Assembly (NCBI GenBank): GCA_025403435.1
Contig: CM046332.1
Location: forward strand, 9,975,903 to 10,039,902
Source of the DNA: Artocarpus heterophyllus
Taxonomy: Eukaryota; Streptophyta; Magnoliopsida; Rosales; Moraceae
DNA: 64,000 bases
Direction: 5' to 3'
Shown: one piece after another, positions 35,661 to 47,257 of the stretch
How the letters are laid out: every line of letters starts with the position of its first letter
Position numbering within the stretch: position 1 is the stretch's first letter
Program-made: the position numbers and the translations under genes
Notes under the pieces: generated by a model
The model's input: the letters and a program-made list of their open reading frames with translations, nothing else
The model's database searches: none
Told to the model about the DNA's origin: nothing

Positions 35661-35667
35661 GGGTACT

Positions 35668-37619
35668 TGTTAGAGATGTATGCCCTAAGGAGTAAAAATG
35701 TAATAAGTTTTTAGAGACATTTTTATCAATAAAGAATTTATTCATTTATATATACCAAATCTTGTCCTCTTTACGCTCATATTTGTTGAATGTATGTTAA
35801 GCAAACAGTAGTCTGAGATTATCGGTCTAAACCTTAAGAATTGGGCATATGATGGACTGATTATGCGAAAGACACGATTCTTAAGGTGACGGTCTAAAAC
35901 ATATGACCCGCAATCAAGGGAATAAAGTTGGGCGCTTTATTCATGTAAAGATTGTTATGTTGTCCATATCCCTTTTGGGAGATGGTTTGTCATAACCATC
36001 GAAGTTGGACTCTGTGAATAGAAACATTGGCACGTTGTCACAGGTGACGATGTGTTGGATCGGGACATAAAGTGAATTGATTTGGATTAATAATTCTACC
36101 TTGGCAAATCGATTCACTTTAGACAGTCATTTTTATTGTATCTTAATCCTGAGATGAATAGTGGGCCCGTTATTTTGACTTGTGTCTTTTGATGTATCAA
36201 AGGGTGACACTCACATCTCAATAGTGGTATGCATGCCGGTATGTTGGACGCATGACTCTTGATAGTGTAGACTCGTTATTCATAGATATGGAATCCATAG
36301 CTCCTCTTTAGGAGTAATGATATCCTATTATATGCGTTGTCTTGTAATTGAAAAACTAGAGCGCTCAACCATTTGGATACATAGGTGTAACCGAATGGTA
36401 TACTGTCTTTGGATGGTAAGATTTCTAATGGTGAGACGATGGAACGTAAGATAAAAATAATTGGAAAGGTAAAATAGAACTTGTCCTTAAGCCGATTATG
36501 GATTTTCATATGGGGATACGATACACTATGATATGTCATGGAGACTTAGCTATACGAGCTTCGTAATTCTATAAAGTTCGAGAGTGCAGCTCCAAGCTTT
36601 TAGTGGAGTAGCGTTGGAGTTGATAATTGTGAAATGTATATCTGGGATATTGGGTTTCATAATTATCATGAGCTTGAACTTTATAGGTCCATTTTGGTCC
36701 CCTTTGCTAGCTCACAAAATCCTATAACGACACGGCGTGCTTTTTCAATAATTGGTGACTTATGTCAGATTTATCAGATTGGTTTAAAATTTGGAAGAAT
36801 CAAATAATTCATATCTATTTATCGGTTGAACTAATTTTGAATAAATTAGATCAAGATAAACTTGTAGAATTATTGTGAATTGATTTATTTTCTTAGAGAT
36901 TATCTTGATAAAGTTTGTTTTGATTAGATAACTTCATTATTGGGTTATTTGAATCAAAACTGAGACTTTATCCTTTAGAATCTCTGAGACTTTATCCTTT
37001 AGAATCTCGGGTGGAAAATAAAAGATTCACAGAGATTTTGTCTCAGGAGTTCGGCCTGCCGAATGAAGTGTTCGGCTTGTCGATGGGGTCTGTTCGGCCT
37101 ACCGATCAGAGGGTGATAAGATTATGCTTTTTCACGCGGATCTTATCGATATTGATCCAACTTGATTCTGTTTCGAATTTTTGAGACCTATTCTGATAAG
37201 GGCTGACCCCAAGACCAATAGCTATATAAAGGGAGTGAGTCTCATGATTTACTCAGATCAATTAAGAGATTAAGAGTGATACTCTTCTGGTGAGCATATG
37301 AAAAGCTCCTTGAGAGCTTCTGTTCACAAATCACGAACATTAACTTTGGGTTCTCTCTATTGGTTGGAAGGAGAGTCACCGGTGGAAGACCTAACGTGTG
37401 AGCCCACACTCACTCCGGTTGTGGATAGAGAATAGCAAACAAACTAGTTGGTTGAGGCTCTTCTGGAACGTTACTTCTCTACATAGGTTGCGGAGGTTCT
37501 TCGACACACAGAGGTTAGTAAGATCTGTCTAATTTATACATATAACACGTCAAACTTGTATTTTGTAAATTACTCTGATGAAAATTTTAAAATTTTCGCT
37601 GCACATTATCTTTCCAACA
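35668..37619 (+). repeat. LTR of copia copy B
   Basis: Same family as copy A. It has a short local duplication around 36960-37005 (CTGAGACTTTATCCTTTAGAATCT twice in tandem, about 24 bp), and keeps the antisense 87-codon frame at 36539-36276. The left flank is gtact. Confidence 0.9.
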
Positions 37620-37621
37620 AT

Positions 37622-37634
37622 TGGTATCAGAGCC
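37622..37634 (+). other. Primer-binding site of copy B
   Basis: TGGTATCAGAGCC, identical to copy A and at the same two-base distance from the LTR end. Confidence 0.93.
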
Positions 37635-38398
37635 ATGGTTTTTATATAAATTTACGAGTTTGTGATCATGTTATATGCATAAATTTTGTGATCTTAATCT
37701 CTCCTATGCTTGAATTGAATAGAGAATTGGCACTTAAGGTTTCTATAAATTATATATGTTGTCATGGATTATATGGTGAATGTTTATTAATTAATTATGG
37801 TTAATTAAATCATTATTTATTTATTAATTAATTAATTTATACCGGTTATGGTTCCTTAGAGGTTAGAATATGTATCTAGGTTTTTCATGTAATTAGATGG
37901 CGGACTATCATCTCCGTCTAGGAATTATTATTTGTTTTAAATTTGTAAAATTTTGTAATTAAATAATTATTCGGAGAAGACGGATCTAGATGACGGATCT
38001 AGAAGAATGATGATGGCGCTCCCAGGTATTTATTGAGTCTCTAATTTAAGGTTTTTGAATTGTTGAAAATAAAATTGATGAATTGCGTTAAAAATTGTAT
38101 TTTCTGGAACAAGAGATTTTTGCTCGGTCGGCATGCCGGACATCATTCGGCAGGCTGAAGGTCACAGATTGATAGGTCGGACATGTGGTCTGGCAGGCCG
38201 TCAGTGGGGCAGAAATTGGCTGGCTCTGCCGGTAGGCCAAACTTTCAGTTCGACAGGCCGATGTATTAGATCGACAGGCTGATGAAACATGACCGGCAGG
38301 CCGATCACCAAGATCGGCCTATCGACCGAGAGCTGCTAAGTGTCCAGAAAAGGTGTAATTTTTTCGGTGTAGTTTTAATTTTCTTTTTGGGACGATTC

Positions 38399-38498
38399 NN
38401 NNNNNNNNNNNNNNNNNNNNNNNNNNNNNNNNNNNNNNNNNNNNNNNNNNNNNNNNNNNNNNNNNNNNNNNNNNNNNNNNNNNNNNNNNNNNNNNNNN
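38399..38498. other. Assembly gap, 100 N
   Basis: Exactly 100 unknown bases, a conventional placeholder. Sequence on the left is a forward copia leader, and on the right a different, reverse copia element, so the true gap probably holds unresolved retrotransposon DNA. Confidence 0.98.
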
Positions 38499-40865
38499 AT
38501 CTGTTGTTTAGCTGGATCTACTGTTTCTTGATCAGCAGTCTGTAGACCTTGAATGACTGGCTGTTGTTCAACACGCGTTTGAACTATAGGCGTGTTGCTT
38601 ATAACAATCACTCTAACATATGAAGTGGAAGCTTGAGCATCTGTATGATCTTTCTCTGAAACAATGTTCCAGGTTGGATCACTCCCACTGATCAAGTCAT
38701 TCTCAAGAAATTTTGCATTCCTTGATTCCACAAACCTAGTAGTGTGTGATAGATAATAAAATCTGTATCCTTTAGACCGTTCAGCATAACCAAAGAAATA
38801 CCCACTTATGGCCCTTGGGTCTAACTTCTTTTCTTGTGGATTATAGACTCTCACTTCAGACGGGCATCCCTAGACGCGTATATGTCGCAAACTCGGTTTC
38901 CAACCTTTCTATAACTCGAACGGTGTCCTTGAGACAGCCTTGGTTGGAACTCGATTTAATATATACACAGCCGTCTTGAGAGCTTCAGTCCACAAAGACT
39001 TAGGGAGCTTGGAGCTGTTAAGCATACTCCGTACCATATCCAACAATGTTTAGTTTCTTCTTTTTGCCACACCATTCTGATCTGGAGAACCGAGCATAGT
39101 GTACTGGGCAACTATCCCATGTTCTTGAAGAAACTTCGCAAATGGACCAGGCGCTTGTCCATCTTTGGTGTATCTACCATACTATTCACCGCCTCTATCA
39201 GATCTCACTATCTTTATTTGCTTACCACATTGTTTGTTTACTTCTGCCTTAAACACCTTAAAGGCATCTATAGCTTCATTCTTATTATGAAGCAAGTAGA
39301 GATACATATATCGTGAGTAATCATCAATAAAAGTAATGAATACTTTTGACCATACGCCTCTATGTCTGGACTATAAATATCTATATGTATGATCTCTAAA
39401 ACGTCTGAACTCCTCTTGGCACATTTTTTTGGCATGTTGGTCTGCTTTCCCTTTATGTAGTCCACACAAGTGTCAAAGTTAGTAAAATCTAGAGTACGAA
39501 GTACCCCATCATTCACTAATCTCTTTATTCTCTCAATAGAGATATGACGCAACCTACGGTGCCACAACATAGAGGATTCTTCATTCATAACACATCTCTT
39601 AATGCTAGCATTATCAAGAACATGCATAGAAGTATAAGAAGCTTTATCTTGTAAATTAATTTTGAAAAAACCATTTGACAACGTACTATTTTCAATAAGT
39701 TCAGATCTATAAAACAAACTAAATATAGTGTCTAAAAAATTAAAGGAAAAACCCAACAATACAAGCCTTGAAACAGAAATTAAATTCCAAAAAAAAAAAC
39801 TAGGAATATAAAATGTCTTTTCCAACCCTAAAACAAAACCACTACTTAAAACTAATCTGTATGTTCTGACTGCTTCCATATGTGAGCGAATCTTGTTGCC
39901 TAAATTGATGCACTGCTCACTTCCCATTGACCTCCTTAGGTTTTGCAACCCCTGCAAGGAATTAGTGACATGGATTGTAGAACCAGAATCAATCCACCAT
40001 GTGTTATGCTCAACATCAACCATATTAGATTCATAACAAACAAGTGAGAATTGAGTACCTTTTTTATCAAGCCAATTCTGATATTTTGGACAATCCTTCT
40101 TTATGTGCCCCTTCTTTTTACAGAAGAAGCATCTAGATTCCTTCTTGATATCAGCTTGTGCAGGTAGTTTGCCTTTTCCCTTATTTTTGGTTTGCCCCTT
40201 GTTCTTCCTTTGAGTTGCCAGATGCACACTCTCTCCCGCTTCCATAACAAGCCTTCCTTCTTCCTGAACACACATGGTTATCAATTCATTGATAGACCAC
40301 TTATTCGTATGTGTTATAGGATATTTTGAAAGGTCCATATTGTTGTGAGAGAGTGTTAAGGATGTAGTGCACAATGAAGGCTTCAGACAATGAAGGTTTC
40401 AGACATCTCAACCTCAAGAGTCGTCAGCTAAGCCACTATATCCCTCATTTGCATGATGTGCTCGCGCACACCATGAATTTCAGTAAGCTTCATGGATAAA
40501 AACTCCATTATTAAGGTGCTTGCCGAAGCTTTGTCTAATGTAGCAAACTGCTCATCAATTGCCTTCATCAAAACTCGTACATTGTCATATTGCTCCAATG
40601 AACCACGTATGCCAGCCTCGATCTTGGTCTTTATGAACATTACACAGAGGCGATTAGATCGCTCCCATTTTTCATAACTATCAACATCATCCGGTTGGCT
40701 GGTCTCCGTAATGGCAGGTGGTTCATCCTTGCGGATAGCAAAGTCAATGTCCATTATGACTAAATGAACGAGAATTCTCTTTCCACACTTTATAGTTATC
40801 ACCCTTAAGTTTAGGATTGTCACATTGAAAATCAGAGTGATTCACAGTTTGCAAAGCTGCATAAT
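38499..40865 (-). pseudogene. Copia D gag-pol, broken
   Basis: Gag reads GDNYKVWKEN (about 40830), then after a frame break MDIDFAIRKDEPP (from about 40757), a plant TNT-like gag start. The zinc knuckle CFFCKKKGHIKKDC (40131-40090) is intact. The protease reads WWIDSGSTIHV (about 39995) with the DSG triad. A pre-integrase LWHRRLRHIS region (about 39560) and a decayed integrase follow (39390-38860), then the post-integrase stretch SGYFFGYAERSKGYRFY (about 38810). Frame breaks near 40785, 40400, 39268 and 38855 make the polyprotein non-functional. The 3' half is lost in the gap. Confidence 0.85.
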
Positions 40866-41345
40866 AAAACATACATGCTTATGTTACTAAATTGAGGCTA
40901 CAATACTTTATAACATGTTTACCAATGTAAATCATGCTTTAAAATATGAATCAAATAACATAAAAATTGCCTGTGGGCTAAGTTTTTAATTCAAATAGAC
41001 TCATATATCTTTATGATGACACTGTCAAATTATTTTCCCTTTTCTTAATTCTTGTGGATAAATTAAGAAAGATAATTTGATACATCATCCTAACTAATCA
41101 TATTAAATATAATAAAAATTCACGTGGGATAAAATTTATCATATTACATATGATTAATCACAATTTAATGTCCTTTTACCATATGTGATTCAAACATTTA
41201 ATATAATTTTGTATAATCAAAGATGTTGTGGCTACTCTTTAATTATTCAAAATTATATACATCACTAGACATTTATTCTAAAATTTTTGCTCATAAATAA
41301 ATTGCATAAATATGAACAAAGTTTATGTACCAATATTCATTATGC

Positions 41346-41610
41346 ATAGATTAAAATTATACATTTAAAAACATAATTTCAGCATATTATTGCACAAAAT
41401 TTAAATGTACTAAATTATTTAACTTAATATTACATGCATAATTTTTAATCACAAATTATACATAATAAACATTATACATTATTTATAGATTAAAATTATA
41501 CATTCAAAAACATAATTTCGTCGCATTATTGCACAAAATTTAAATGTACTAAATTATTTAACTTAATATTGCATACATAATTTTTAATCATAAATTATAA
41601 TAATGGACAT
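41346..41610. repeat. 139-bp tandem duplication
   Basis: ATAGATTAAAATTATACATT starts at 41346 and again at 41485; the two units then run together through GCACAAAATTTAAATGTACT and beyond with few differences. Confidence 0.9.
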
Positions 41611-41846
41611 CATATGCACATAAATTTACAAAATTATATCCACACCAAAACTGTATAATATTCATAACAAATACCAAAAATTATGAATATTCAAATTTAT
41701 GAATTTTTTTCATAATTTATTCCATAATATGAAAAATTTCACAAAAATACCAAAATTTTTATGAAATTTTCCTCAAAATATCACTTTATGAAATCTAGAA
41801 TTTTTTTTTTAATTTTTGGGTTTTTTTTTTAATTTTTTGCCCATTG

Positions 41847-41974
41847 AAAACGACATGTTGTTTTGATCATTAAGAACAAAAACGACGTGTCGTTTCACTG
41901 ATGAAACACAGACTCCCAACAGTCCAAACGACATATCGTTTTGGGTTACCCAAGGCCAAACGACGTGTCGTTTT
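41847..41974. repeat. Four AAACGACGTGTCGTTT-like palindromes
   Basis: Near-palindromes occur at about 41847, 41878, 41925 and 41957: AAACGAC, then two bases (NT or RT), then GTCGTTT or a one- or two-base variant. The spacing is 31-47 bp. Similar motifs stand at about 975 in the gypsy-type LTR. Confidence 0.85.
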
Positions 41975-42150
41975 ACATCGTCTTCAACCAGTGAACATGT
42001 CTTCTTGACCCGGTTGACCCGGTTTCAGACCCGGCTTGAATTCAACCATTTGGACATTGTTTTTTATGTTTCAAATTGCAAAAATCTTAGAAATCAAGTG
42101 TCTTAATGATTTCTAATCTTAGTTTCTCACACAAAGCAAAGGTCAAATTC

Positions 42151-42163
42151 GGCTCTGATGCCA
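42151..42163 (-). other. Primer-binding site of copia D
   Basis: On the minus strand TGGCATCAGAGCC, one base from the usual TGGTATCAGAGCC initiator-tRNA site. It sets the direction of the element. Confidence 0.85.
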
Positions 42164-42165
42164 AA

Positions 42166-42619
42166 TGAGAGCATAAATTCTGATTCTATCATGCCAAAAA
42201 ACAATATGCATAACAAAATCATAACGGAAGCATGTAAAATTTTGTACCTCCGGCCATTGCAACCACTGTGTAGTTGGGTTGCTGTTGTCGAATGATATAC
42301 CACCAGTTTTTGGATGTTTTTATCACTCAAGCACTGAAATACGATGGATAGTGTATAATCTGAATATGAGAGAGGTGATAGGGACCAAAAACGTGAACTG
42401 TATTTTGCTGTTTTGCATAACAAATCCTTCCATCAAGGATTTCTTTTATACTGCTTCAAATATACAGTTACCAAGGATTCTAATTATGGTTTTAATGAAA
42501 ACATAAATATGAGACCATTTGTATACAAAACCGTTAAGAGAATTAAATTGGTTTCAATTGGAAACCATTAATAATACAAATGGTTATAATAGTAAGTCAA
42601 TTTCAGTCATATTCAGGCA
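42166..42619 (-). repeat. Probable 5' LTR of copia D
   Basis: It lies just outside the PBS. On the plus strand it begins TGAGAGCATAAATTC, so the LTR would end CTCTCA in its own direction. The outer end is placed near 42619, where TGCCTGAATATGACTG (minus strand) gives a TG start and where unrelated RNase H sequence begins just after. Without the partner LTR the outer border is a guess. Confidence 0.5.
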
Positions 42620-42636
42620 TAAACCATTGAGTTACG

Positions 42637-43124
42637 GTCAAGCATATTTTCAAGTACATAAGAAGGACTAGAGGTTATATGCTAGTTATTATAGTGAGGA
42701 TCTAACATCTCTTGGATACATTGATTCAAATTTTCAATCCTATTTGGATTTGAGAAGAAATACTTTACGTTCTGTGTTTACTTAGGGCGGAGGCGTCATT
42801 GTTTGGAGAAGTGTCAAGTAAGATTGCACTTCAGATTCAACGATGGAGGCCACTAGTGAGTTTCGAAAGAAGCTGTGCAGCTTCGCAAGTTCCTTAAAGA
42901 TCTTGATGTAGTTCCTAACATGGGTCAACTGATATTGTTGTATTGTGATAACATTACAGCAATAGCTAATACTAAGGAACCAAGGTTTCTCAAGAAGAAT
43001 AAACAATTACATCGGGAGCATCATGTGATAAAGGACATCATGGTAAATAAAAATGTGACAATATATAAGATTGTGTCTAAGGACATTATAGCCTATCGAG
43101 GCTATAGGGAATGGACTTGATGAT
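42637..43124 (+). pseudogene. Copia RNase H fragment
   Basis: The DNA is a diverged match to copy A 16978-17440: AGCATATTTTCAAGTAC, then GATTCAAATTTTCAATCCTA, then AGATTGCACTTCAGATTCAACGATGG. The encoded pieces include the VPNMGQLILLYCDN stretch and a RNase H tail. Small deletions and stops, such as TAG near 42783, break it. It is an isolated fragment without LTRs, in the opposite direction to copia D. Confidence 0.8.
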
Positions 43125-43862
43125 TAACTTTGTTGCTTTCTTTTCAGAATAGAAATTGTGGGTTTTGTGGTCCCGGTTACTTTCAGTTTGCAATAGGAAT
43201 AGAAAGTAGAGTTTGATAATATGGAATTTCTTTAGTGAAGGAATCCCGTTTTTCTTTTCTTTTTTTTTTTTCCTTTTTCTTTTTTTAACTTTGAAAGGAA
43301 CCCCGTATGGAACACCTTTTTCGAACTGTATAATGCAGACAAAGTAGCATTCTCATTTCTTTTACTTGGAAATGCACTTTTTCTTTCCGATGCTACGAAG
43401 TCTCTTTTTTATTAAAAAATTCAAAAGAATATTATAAAGTAAAAAAAAAAGTTGATTTGGTTTCTTCTTTTTCTTTTCCTTTATTTCTTTATTTCTTTAT
43501 TTCTTTTTTTTTTTAATAATGGAGCAACTATTTTTAAGAGCAGTTTAACAGAGGAAAAATGCCTTCCTTACTGTGGGAGAATTGTGCAGAATATAATTGG
43601 AATTTTTATTCCAATTTGAAAGTACTTAATTTCAACAGTTTATATTATATTCTTCCTTTCGTTTGCAAATTCTTCTGCATTGGCATCCATGACTTCTTGA
43701 TAGAATATAGAAAAATACACTTTTTATTGGCGCGCGCGCGTGTGTTTATATGTATTCATTCTTTTGCACTTGTATGGCTATTTCCACTCCTTATAAAACG
43801 CCCTAATCAAATTATTTACTTTTTTATATCGTCCAAAATTTATAGATAAACATAGATGTATT

Positions 43863-43898
<36 letters not shown>

Positions 43899-44954
43899 AA
43901 TCTAATAATCTCTTTCACACTTTTACGTGTCTTCTAGTTTTTTGATTGATCGGTAAAGAAAATGCTACGCTAACGCAATGTGAAATGTACATAATTCTTT
44001 AATCCTGGAATATCATTCAATATTATACATCTGACTCGTCCTTTAATGATTTTAATGCTTCAGTTTAGTAGTTTAAGATATTTCTCAATGATATATATGT
44101 CTTCGAAATGAGCTACGTTTATATTATCAATTCTTGAATTATTGAATTACACTATTGTTTACTTCAAAAATTTCTACTAGTGAAATAAGAACTATTGTTT
44201 CAACTTGAGGCCTATTTGGTTTATATATTTAAACAGATAATAGATTTAAATTGTTGGAGTAAAAAAAAAGATTTAAATTGCTATTTAAATCAATTTTTCA
44301 TGAAAAGATCCTTAATTTTCAGGGATCCAATTCTTTTTTGTCAATGATAATGATAAATTGTAAAGTCTTATCAATTTTTATTAGTCTATAATATGGTTGA
44401 TGAACGTGTTAGTGATGATCATATGAGTGGTCATTGTATATAGTAAATTGCGTTAGTGATTTTAAAATTTATGAAAAACATCATAAAAATGAATCACGCT
44501 TTCATAGTTTTTCGACGAGAACCCCCAATTTATTAATAAAAATAAAAATTTACAGAAAATAAATAATTTAAAATTCATCCACTAAAAAGTCAATAATACA
44601 AGAAAATTATAAAAACAAGAAACAACCCTTTACAGAGGGAAAATAAAAAAGACAACCCCAAATGAATGGACCTACTCAATTAATCAAAAAATTAAGAACG
44701 CCTCACTAAAACTTTCAAACAGAAAAACCCCGTTGGAAAAAACCTGACAAAAGAAAAAAGAATGCATGATCAGTCGAGTTACCAAACATGTCAAATATAA
44801 TTTTCTCACGAGTACCCGTAAATATATTTTAATTTATTTTACCTTTACTAAAATGTTTTTTTCTTTTCATCTGCCAAAAAATTTTTTTTTTCCTTTCAAT
44901 GTGTTGTGCACGAGAGAAAGACTATAAAAAAATAAAAAGTATATTCCTTCCAAG
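43125..44954. other. Intergenic with simple repeats
   Basis: No gene. It holds pyrimidine tracts (43252-43290 and 43450-43515, the latter with CTTTATTT units), a short CG run (43731-43741), and a (TA)n microsatellite at 43867-43895. At 44213 the phrase GGCCTATTTGGTTTATATAT resembles one end of a MITE. Confidence 0.55.
43867..43895. repeat. (AT)n microsatellite
   Basis: About 14 uninterrupted AT dinucleotides. Confidence 0.95.
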
Positions 44955-45129
44955 AGGGTGTTTGAAAGGGTGATAGAAATAACAGTGTTTACTATTTTTC
45001 AGTTATAAATAGTGTAAAATTTTTACATGTTATAATAATAACAAAAAAAATTACTACAATATAAATCACTCACATGTTATATTAAAAATAGTTCTAATCA
45101 ACAGTTCCCGCCACCCTTCCAAACACCCT
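44955..45129. mobile_element. MITE with AGGGTGTTTG terminal inverted repeats
   Basis: The left end AGGGTGTTTGAAAGGGTG (44955-44972) and the reverse complement of the right end (45112-45129) match at 17 of 18 positions. Length is 175 bp and there is no coding potential. The terminus resembles plant hAT-type MITEs. The flanking 8 bases do not match, so the target duplication has decayed or the borders are slightly off. Confidence 0.8.
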
Positions 45130-45821
45130 ATAAATTATCTTATCTTTATTTTTCTTAAAATTTAACCACCATTAAACAGAAAAATATTCCATTGTTATTC
45201 AAACTACAAAATTTCAATTTTTTTATACAATGCTAGCAAAAAAAAAAAAAATCAAACTAAAAATAATCTATAATAAAAAATGTGTAAAATTCACTCAGTT
45301 CAACTGGTTTGAAACTATTATTTGACCACGCTCGCTTATGGCGAGTGGCACCAGCCAGGTCTTATGTCAACTGGCACACATTAGTTCAGCGCTGAATTTC
45401 GCGTGCTCATTACGCTTCGTGAAGTGGCGATTATTTTCTAAGCCATCAAATTTCGGAGGAGTCCGCTGTTTTGTATATTCGTTTCCCCTTCTTCTTCTTG
45501 TTCAGGAAAGCTTTTGATTCTCATAGTGTGGGAAAGCCTCGGCCTTGAGCCATTTTCAGCGCTGCTTGGATCATTATAGTAGGTTTTCTAAATCTCAGTT
45601 GCTCTTGTGTTCTTGTTTCTGGTTATTCTTAATTTTTTTAAGTATGGAATAATTCAAACATTAGCTTAATTTTCTTTGTTTTCAGTGCATTGGGAAGGTG
45701 ATTTGGTTATTGTTGTTGCTAGTCTTATGCTTGTGGAAGTAATCTTTTAACAAAATAAAATAGTTTTTTTTCTTTTTTTTTCTTTTTTTTTACACTGCCT
45801 TTTAAGGATGTCAAAGAATTA
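45130..45821 (+). other. Intergenic with a GC-richer, exon-like patch
   Basis: Between about 45290 and 45580 the base composition rises and the sequence looks transcribed rather than repetitive. GTAGGTTTTCTAAATCTCAG near 45580 could hold a splice donor, and TTTTCTTTGTTTTCAG ending at 45685 is a good acceptor. It could be an untranslated exon pair, perhaps upstream of the resistance gene. There is no open frame to support it. Confidence 0.3.
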
Positions 45822-46368
45822 TAGGTCCATTTGGTAAATAGATTCGAATTAGTGATTTAATTTGAAGTAGTGTGATTTGAGTTAGAATTTGAGTTAGTGA
45901 TTTGAATTGTTATCCGAATTCATGTTTGGATGTGCATTTAGGTTTTAATCTGAGTATGAAATAAAATTAGAATTTATGTTTAAAAATATAGTAAAAATAG
46001 TTTTTGATTTATTAACAAATATAATAAAATCTTAATGTTAATGATCTTAAAAAATATACAATATGGATATTAATTTATTCCTCTTTTTATTAGGAATACA
46101 ATAAAAAAAGAATAATCTTAATTGAATATCAAATGAACAAGTTATGATTTTTTTCCTCAAATATAAAAGAAAGAATTTTGGTTTTTACTGCAGCAAAGAA
46201 ATCCAAGTATTAAAAGTTTTGAGGAACGAAAACTCTGAAAACTTAGATTTTTGATACTTAAAGAATTTAGATTTTCGAGAAAATAAATACGTATTCAAAG
46301 GATTTTTGATATTTGAATTCAAATTTGAGTCTATTGAATCTAAATAATATTGGAAACAAACGGACCCA
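45822..46368. mobile_element. Probable MITE, about 550 bp
   Basis: The left end GGTCCATTTGGTAAATAG (after TATA) and the reverse complement of the right end, TGGGTCCGTTTGTTTCCAAT, share an imperfect terminal inverted repeat. The interior is AT-rich, with inverted GAATTCAAATT-type sequence, and has no coding frame. Confidence 0.55.
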
Positions 46369-47145
46369 TATTGTATTTTTAAGTGTTGTAAGTTTAAATT
46401 TTTAGATTTTTTTATAAAAATTAAATAAACGATTAAAAAACTCTATTTATATGTACGAATTTTTTAAGGAAAAAAAATTCTTGCGCTCAAGAGAAAAAAA
46501 AAAGAAAGATAAGAACTTTCTGTGTGTTTTTGATAGAAGACAAATCAATGATGCGCCTTCTTAGTGTTTTTTTTAATGGATATGTTTTTTTTTTTCATTA
46601 CTAACTATTATTAACTATTATATGTAATTTCATTTTATTTAACTTTCTTTCTATGAACGGCATTTAAGTCTTTTTGATCATCAAAATAAAATTTAATAAG
46701 GAAATGGTAATAATTGGCCGCAAATTTAAAATTTAAAGATATAAATATGCAACATACTTGAAAAAAAAAAGGCATAAATATACAACAACCTGAAATAAAA
46801 GACATGTTCTGTTTTCAATACCTTTAAAATGCAGGATACAAAAGTAAAAATAAAAAATAACACAAAAATGACTCTTGCAGCTGCTAGGGGCACGGTCCTT
46901 TTCAAATTCAAACATGACACAGAAATATCCCCATGTGAAACCCACATAGCCACGTTCCAGAGAGAAATTGTGAAGCATCTTCCTATAAAATTACATTCTT
47001 GCAATTTCAAAATAAAATAGCATAACATAATGTCGTACACCACTGACCCTAATCATAAATCATATATGACCTTAAATTGAAGGTTTACTTTTTGGCACTG
47101 ATTGGATTGACTTTTGTTTTAAATTGTTTGTGTTTAATTCTTGCC
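46369..47145. other. Upstream region of the resistance gene
   Basis: AT-rich sequence with homopolymer runs. No recognised element other than the TATA box that follows. The short reverse frames over 46730-47040 show no known domain. Confidence 0.5.
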
Positions 47146-47153
47146 TATAAAAA
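47146..47153 (+). promoter_or_regulatory. Candidate TATA box of the NLR gene
   Basis: TATAAAAA lies 105 bp before the start codon, followed by a pyrimidine-rich stretch with no intervening ATG at the same frame. The position fits a short 5' untranslated region beginning near 47175-47185. Prediction from position and motif only. Confidence 0.45.
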
Positions 47154-47257
47154 GCAAAATTCTTATTTGCTCAATATTATAACATCTTAAAAGCCTCTGA
47201 CTAAATTTTAATCATTACTAAGATATGTCCCCTCCTAATTAGGCTGATCAGGGAGAA

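Larger units (their letters stand above)
34505..35667 (-). mobile_element. Reverse-strand gypsy fragment, LTR plus protease
   Basis: The left end forms an inverted repeat, TGTGACGTCC (34505) and GGACGTCACA (34522), at what looks like an LTR terminus. GGCAGGCCGAA-type motifs cluster at 34815-34975, and the late-LTR stretch reversed lies at 35255-35275. A protease remnant lies upstream in its own direction. The right side is cut by insertion of copia copy B at 35668. Reverse transcriptase, RNase H and integrase are absent, so a large deletion lies between protease and LTR. Confidence 0.6.
35668..38398 (+). mobile_element. Copia copy B: 5' LTR, PBS and leader, cut by gap
   Basis: The LTR (35668-37619, 1,952 bp) starts TGTTAGAGATGTATG and ends TCTTTCCAACA, with TATA box TATATAAA at 37223. 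It is followed by TGGTATCAGAGCC (37622-37634) and about 760 bp of leader colinear with copy A 11938-12690, including the GGCAGGCCGA cluster (38125-38330). It stops at the assembly gap, and no gag is visible. It inserted into the protease of the reverse gypsy fragment. Confidence 0.9.
40866..42150 (-). other. AT-rich leader of copia D
   Basis: The region between PBS and gag has no open frame. It holds a tandem duplication of about 139 bp (41346-41610) and four AAACGACRTGTCGTTT-like palindromes (41847-41974). Confidence 0.6.
38499..42619 (-). mobile_element. Copia element D, reverse strand, partial
   Basis: A second copia family, distinct from copies A-C in protein and leader. In its own direction it has a probable 5' LTR (about 42619-42166), PBS (42163-42151), a 1.3-kb AT-rich leader, gag, zinc knuckle, protease, pre-integrase, integrase and the start of the linker, and then runs into the gap. 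Reverse transcriptase, RNase H and the 3' LTR are not seen. Confidence 0.8.

Noticed and set aside
46726..47043. Two overlapping reverse frames of 81 and 105 codons upstream of the NLR gene
   Set aside because: Biased aromatic and hydrophobic composition typical of translated AT-rich DNA; they conflict with each other and with the NLR promoter.
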